Source: Spirochaetota bacterium
GTDB taxonomy: Bacteria; Spirochaetota; UBA4802; UBA5368
Assembly (NCBI GenBank): GCA_004297825.1
Contig: SCSX01000084.1
Location: forward strand, 1-42,861
DNA: 42,861 bases
Direction of reading: 5' to 3'
Position numbers and translations under genes: made by a program. This document shows, piece after piece, positions 40,598 through 42,861 of the stretch (position 1 is its first letter; each line of letters begins with the position of its first letter). The notes below the pieces were generated by a model. It did no database searches. It saw only the letters and a program-made list of their open reading frames with translations, and was not told where the DNA came from.

Positions 40598-41479
40598 ATG
40601 AGCACCTTTAAATACAATGCGATCAACCCATTCATCGCAATCCTTGCGGGAGCGTTTCTGCTGGGCGTGCTTTCCTTCACGAGTCGCGCCCTCGCCGAAA
40701 TCATCTCCCTCCATGACGGGCAGGTGATCAACGGCGAGATCATTCAGCGCGGCGACGGCTACATCACCGTCAAGACGAAATACCAGACGCGGCAGATCAA
40801 CCTGGGCGAGGTGAAGAGCATAGAGAAGGAGCGCAAGGGATTCGAGCGCGTGTACATCCTCACACGCGAGAACGCGGTCATATCCGGCTACCTCGTGGAG
40901 GAGGACGCGCTTCGCGTGGTGTACCGGGAGGGCCAGGACGCGCCGGACAAGACCCTGTCGAAGCTCAACATCGTGAAAATGTCGGGCGAGGAGATCAGTC
41001 CCGTGGACCTGGAGTTCCGCTTCATGCCGGGGGCGTTCATCCCGCTGAACACGGGGGGCTCCCATCTGGGTCCCGCGACCTCCTACATGGGGAGCGCCGG
41101 CTTTAACGCCTTATTCGTGCCGCGAATGCGCCTGCTCCTGGACGCGGGATACGCTAAGAGCGTGAACGGAGAGCACTCCGAGCGCTATCTCCAGGTGATA
41201 CCGGTCATCGCGAGCGCGGTCTACCCCTTCCGCGCGACCTCGCGGCTCGAGATCATTCCCCGCCTGGGACTGGGTTTTACGAGGCTGGAATATTATGACG
41301 GCGAGAAGGACGAGCTGAGCACCATGGCCATGACCACGGTCGCGGGACTGTCGCTCTCGTTCTCGTTCGTGCCCCGGCGCTTCTACCTGGGCTTGTTCGC
41401 CGATTACATGATGCTCTACGATTTTTCGGCCGCGCTCCACGCCGTGGTCGCGGGCGTATTCGCGGGGTTCAGGCTTTAA
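40598..41479 (+). CDS. Outer-membrane beta-barrel-like protein B with two N-terminal beta modules
   Basis: A 293-residue exported protein, paralogue of barrel protein A. The signal peptide ends at SRALA-EIISL (residue 33). Two small beta modules follow: about 34-78 (IISLHDGQVINGEIIQ, QINLGEVKSIEK) and about 84-130 (RVYILTRENAVISGYLV, LSKLNIVKMSG). The region from S-P-V-D-L-E-F (about 134) to the final FAGFRL strand has barrel-like alternation, with RLEIIPRLGLGFTRLEYYDG in the middle. I use the ATG at 40598 (AAAGGAGA six nt upstream); the frame is open further upstream without a ribosome site. Last gene of the envelope operon; a GC-rich hairpin lies 28 nt past its stop. Confidence 0.8.
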   Translation: MSTFKYNAINPFIAILAGAFLLGVLSFTSRALAEIISLHDGQVINGEIIQRGDGYITVKTKYQTRQINLGEVKSIEKERKGFERVYILTRENAVISGYLVEEDALRVVYREGQDAPDKTLSKLNIVKMSGEEISPVDLEFRFMPGAFIPLNTGGSHLGPATSYMGSAGFNALFVPRMRLLLDAGYAKSVNGEHSERYLQVIPVIASAVYPFRATSRLEIIPRLGLGFTRLEYYDGEKDELSTMAMTTVAGLSLSFSFVPRRFYLGLFADYMMLYDFSAALHAVVAGVFAGFRL

Positions 41480-41506
41480 ATATTCGCGGCATCCTGCCGC
41501 ATCTGG

Positions 41507-41537
41507 CGCACGCGTTACCGGCATGGGGCGTGCGTTT
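41507..41537 (+). terminator. Weak terminator-like hairpin after the envelope operon
   Basis: CGCACGC (41507-41513) pairs with GCGTGCG (41528-41534) around a 14-nt loop, followed by only TTT. A compact GCGGCA-TCC-TGCCGC hairpin (about 41486-41500) precedes it. Either could end the operon transcript. Confidence 0.35.
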
Positions 41538-41615
41538 CGGCCCGTATTTTATAGTCTTGCGGAGAAAGTCGACAGGGCCCGGTACGAATTCGCGCTTTCA
41601 AGATGATGATAAAAA

Positions 41616-42773
41616 TTAAACATCTATGTTGACAACATTCCTCCATGAAGTAATCGTAACCCCTTCCCTTTCATAACTTTTATTGCCACCATAAACGATG
41701 TAAGAAGGCCCCGCGTTTTTATTCAAGGTTTTGAAGAAATTCAGGCCCTTGAGAAAATCACTCGCGACCGTCATGCCGGATTTTATTTCAATCTGCCCGG
41801 TTTCGGATCCCCGATCCATTATAATGTCGACCTCGTTCCCCGTGTTGTCTCTGAAGTAATACAGATTGTCGGTTTTAACCGCGTTATACCTTTTCTTGAT
41901 AAGCTCGGATACGACAAGGGATTCAAAAATCGCGCCTCGGAGAGGATGATTCATCAAATGATCCGGGTCATTGATGCCAAGGAGATAACAGACAAGACCG
42001 GAATCAAGGAAATAAAGTTTTGGTGATTTGATAAGTCTTTTGTTGAAGTTTTTATAGTATGGCCGGAGAAGTTTTAAGATGCCGCTGGCTTCAAGTATGG
42101 ATACCCAGTTTTTTACCGTAGCGTGGTTTATGCCGCAGTCATTCCCAATAGATGACAAATTCAGAATCTGGCCGCATCTTCCCGCGCAGAGTTTCAAGAA
42201 TCTGTCGAACACGGAAAGGTCTTTAATGTTAATAATATTTCTCAGATCTCCTTCAATATAGGTATTTACATAAAAGGATAACGCCTCGGTGGGGTTCAGC
42301 TTCTGGTCATGAATGCGGGGATAGAAGCCGGTGTAAAGGACCGTATCAATGTCCGGAGTTTTTTTGGGTGCATAAATCTCATCAATAGTGAAGGGAAGAA
42401 GGTTTATGAGCGCCGTTCGTCCGGCGAGAGACTGGGTTACTGAACTCAGCAGGTCAAATTGGTGGCTCCCGGTTAGTATGAATCTGCCGTTTCCCTTTTT
42501 GCCGTCGACCGCGGTCTGGATATATGAAAGCAGGCCGGGGACACGTTGGACCTCGTCGATCACTACCCCGTTGGGAAATTGTTTCAGAAAACCCCTTGGG
42601 TCATTTCTGGCATACTCCCGGTTGTCAATATCCTCCAGAGATATATACTCCCTGTGTTTAAAAAGGGCCCTGCAAAGGGTCGTTTTACCTGATTGCCGTG
42701 GACCGGTGATGGTAATTACCGGATACTGATCCGCAAGCTGGAGAACCTTCCCGGATATGGCGCGTTTTATCAT
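41616..42773 (-). CDS. DUF4143-type AAA+ ATPase with nuclease-like C-terminus
   Basis: A 385-residue protein of the AAA_14/DUF4143 group. The N-terminal ATPase has Walker A GPRQSGKTT (24-32), Walker B GVVIDEVQRVP (about 69-79) and a sensor motif FILTGSHQFDLL. The C-terminal DUF4143 part ends with the restriction-endonuclease-like pattern G-N-E-V-D-I-I-M followed by EIKSG, the E-V-D...E-I-K core of PD-(D/E)xK folds. These proteins are widespread, patchily distributed and functionally unresolved; some lie in mobile or defence regions. The gene is visibly AT-richer than its neighbours and carries a 33-bp palindrome upstream, both consistent with horizontal acquisition and self-regulation. The ATG at 42773 fits the family's usual N-terminus. 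Confidence 0.9.
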   Translation of the reverse strand: MIKRAISGKVLQLADQYPVITITGPRQSGKTTLCRALFKHREYISLEDIDNREYARNDPRGFLKQFPNGVVIDEVQRVPGLLSYIQTAVDGKKGNGRFILTGSHQFDLLSSVTQSLAGRTALINLLPFTIDEIYAPKKTPDIDTVLYTGFYPRIHDQKLNPTEALSFYVNTYIEGDLRNIINIKDLSVFDRFLKLCAGRCGQILNLSSIGNDCGINHATVKNWVSILEASGILKLLRPYYKNFNKRLIKSPKLYFLDSGLVCYLLGINDPDHLMNHPLRGAIFESLVVSELIKKRYNAVKTDNLYYFRDNTGNEVDIIMDRGSETGQIEIKSGMTVASDFLKGLNFFKTLNKNAGPSYIVYGGNKSYEREGVTITSWRNVVNIDV

Positions 42774-42797
42774 TCGAAATTCCCCCGCCGCGTGACT

Positions 42798-42830
42798 TTA
42801 CAGATTGTGAATTGTATTCACAATATGTAA
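42798..42830. promoter_or_regulatory. 33-bp palindrome in the promoter region of the DUF4143 gene
   Basis: TTACA-G-ATTGTGAAT, a TGT centre, then ATTCACAAT-A-TGTAA: fourteen of fifteen arm positions pair. It lies 25-57 nt upstream of the ATG in AT-rich DNA that could hold the promoter (TTTACA on the minus strand at its edge). It looks like an operator for a dimeric regulator. Confidence 0.6.
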
Positions 42831-42861
42831 AGAACTTTTTCTTCCCCATAGTGCGAATCTT

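Overview
The window looks like chromosomal DNA of a GC-rich (about 60% by eye) Gram-negative bacterium, most likely a spirochaete or a neighbouring lineage. The support is circumstantial. There are lipoproteins with relaxed lipoboxes, OmpL47-type and GLUG-repeat surface proteins, paired outer-membrane-barrel candidates, a chemotaxis receptor without HAMP, many STAS/SpoIIE/PAS-kinase proteins, and menaquinone synthesis by the futalosine route. No rRNA, tRNA, CRISPR array or insertion sequence was seen.

Layout. 1-5.3 kb: the 3' end of a STAS gene and an acylphosphatase (+), then on the minus strand an M29 aminopeptidase and a nadK-recN-metallopeptidase-like operon. 5.3-8.6 kb: a large histidine kinase/receiver/SpoIIE-phosphatase fusion divergent from a STAS antagonist, which suggests a partner-switching module. 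8.5-20.8 kb: a menaquinone region on the minus strand. In transcription order it is mqnL(ubiD)-mqnP(ubiA)-mqnM(ubiX)-mqnE, then two tandem Phd/PIN toxin-antitoxin modules, then tetR-mqnA, a plus-strand five-PAS kinase, and mqnC-ubiE. mqnB and mqnD are not in the window. 20.9-25.9 kb: a Na/Pi-type transporter, two membrane or membrane-associated proteins of unknown role, and a second HisKA_2-type PAS kinase. 26-29 kb: leuA preceded by a textbook-like transcription attenuator (leucine-rich leader peptide, antiterminator arm, intrinsic terminator), then a gamma-carbonic-anhydrase-like protein. 29-34.6 kb: an MCP, a ClpX-like AAA+ unfoldase lacking the usual zinc domain, a divergent 50-residue zinc-ribbon protein, a small hypothetical gene, two intrinsic terminators and a stand-alone 7TM sensor domain.

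34.8-41.5 kb: a five-gene cell-envelope operon made of a FecR-domain lipoprotein, barrel protein A, a short lipoprotein, a 1031-residue lipoprotein with OmpL47-like, Fn3 and GLUG repeats, and barrel protein B. The two lipoproteins share a homologous N-terminal region, and the two barrels are paralogues. A small beta-rich module recurs five times across three of the proteins. This is the best candidate for an undescribed system in the window. 41.6-42.8 kb: an AT-richer DUF4143-type ATPase gene with a 33-bp palindrome in its promoter region, probably acquired horizontally.

The strongest regulatory discovery is the leuA attenuator. The most intriguing loci are the envelope operon, the duplicated toxin-antitoxin units with conserved 3' repeats, and the ClpX-like/zinc-ribbon pair. 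All functional calls come from reading the sequence; no database search was run.
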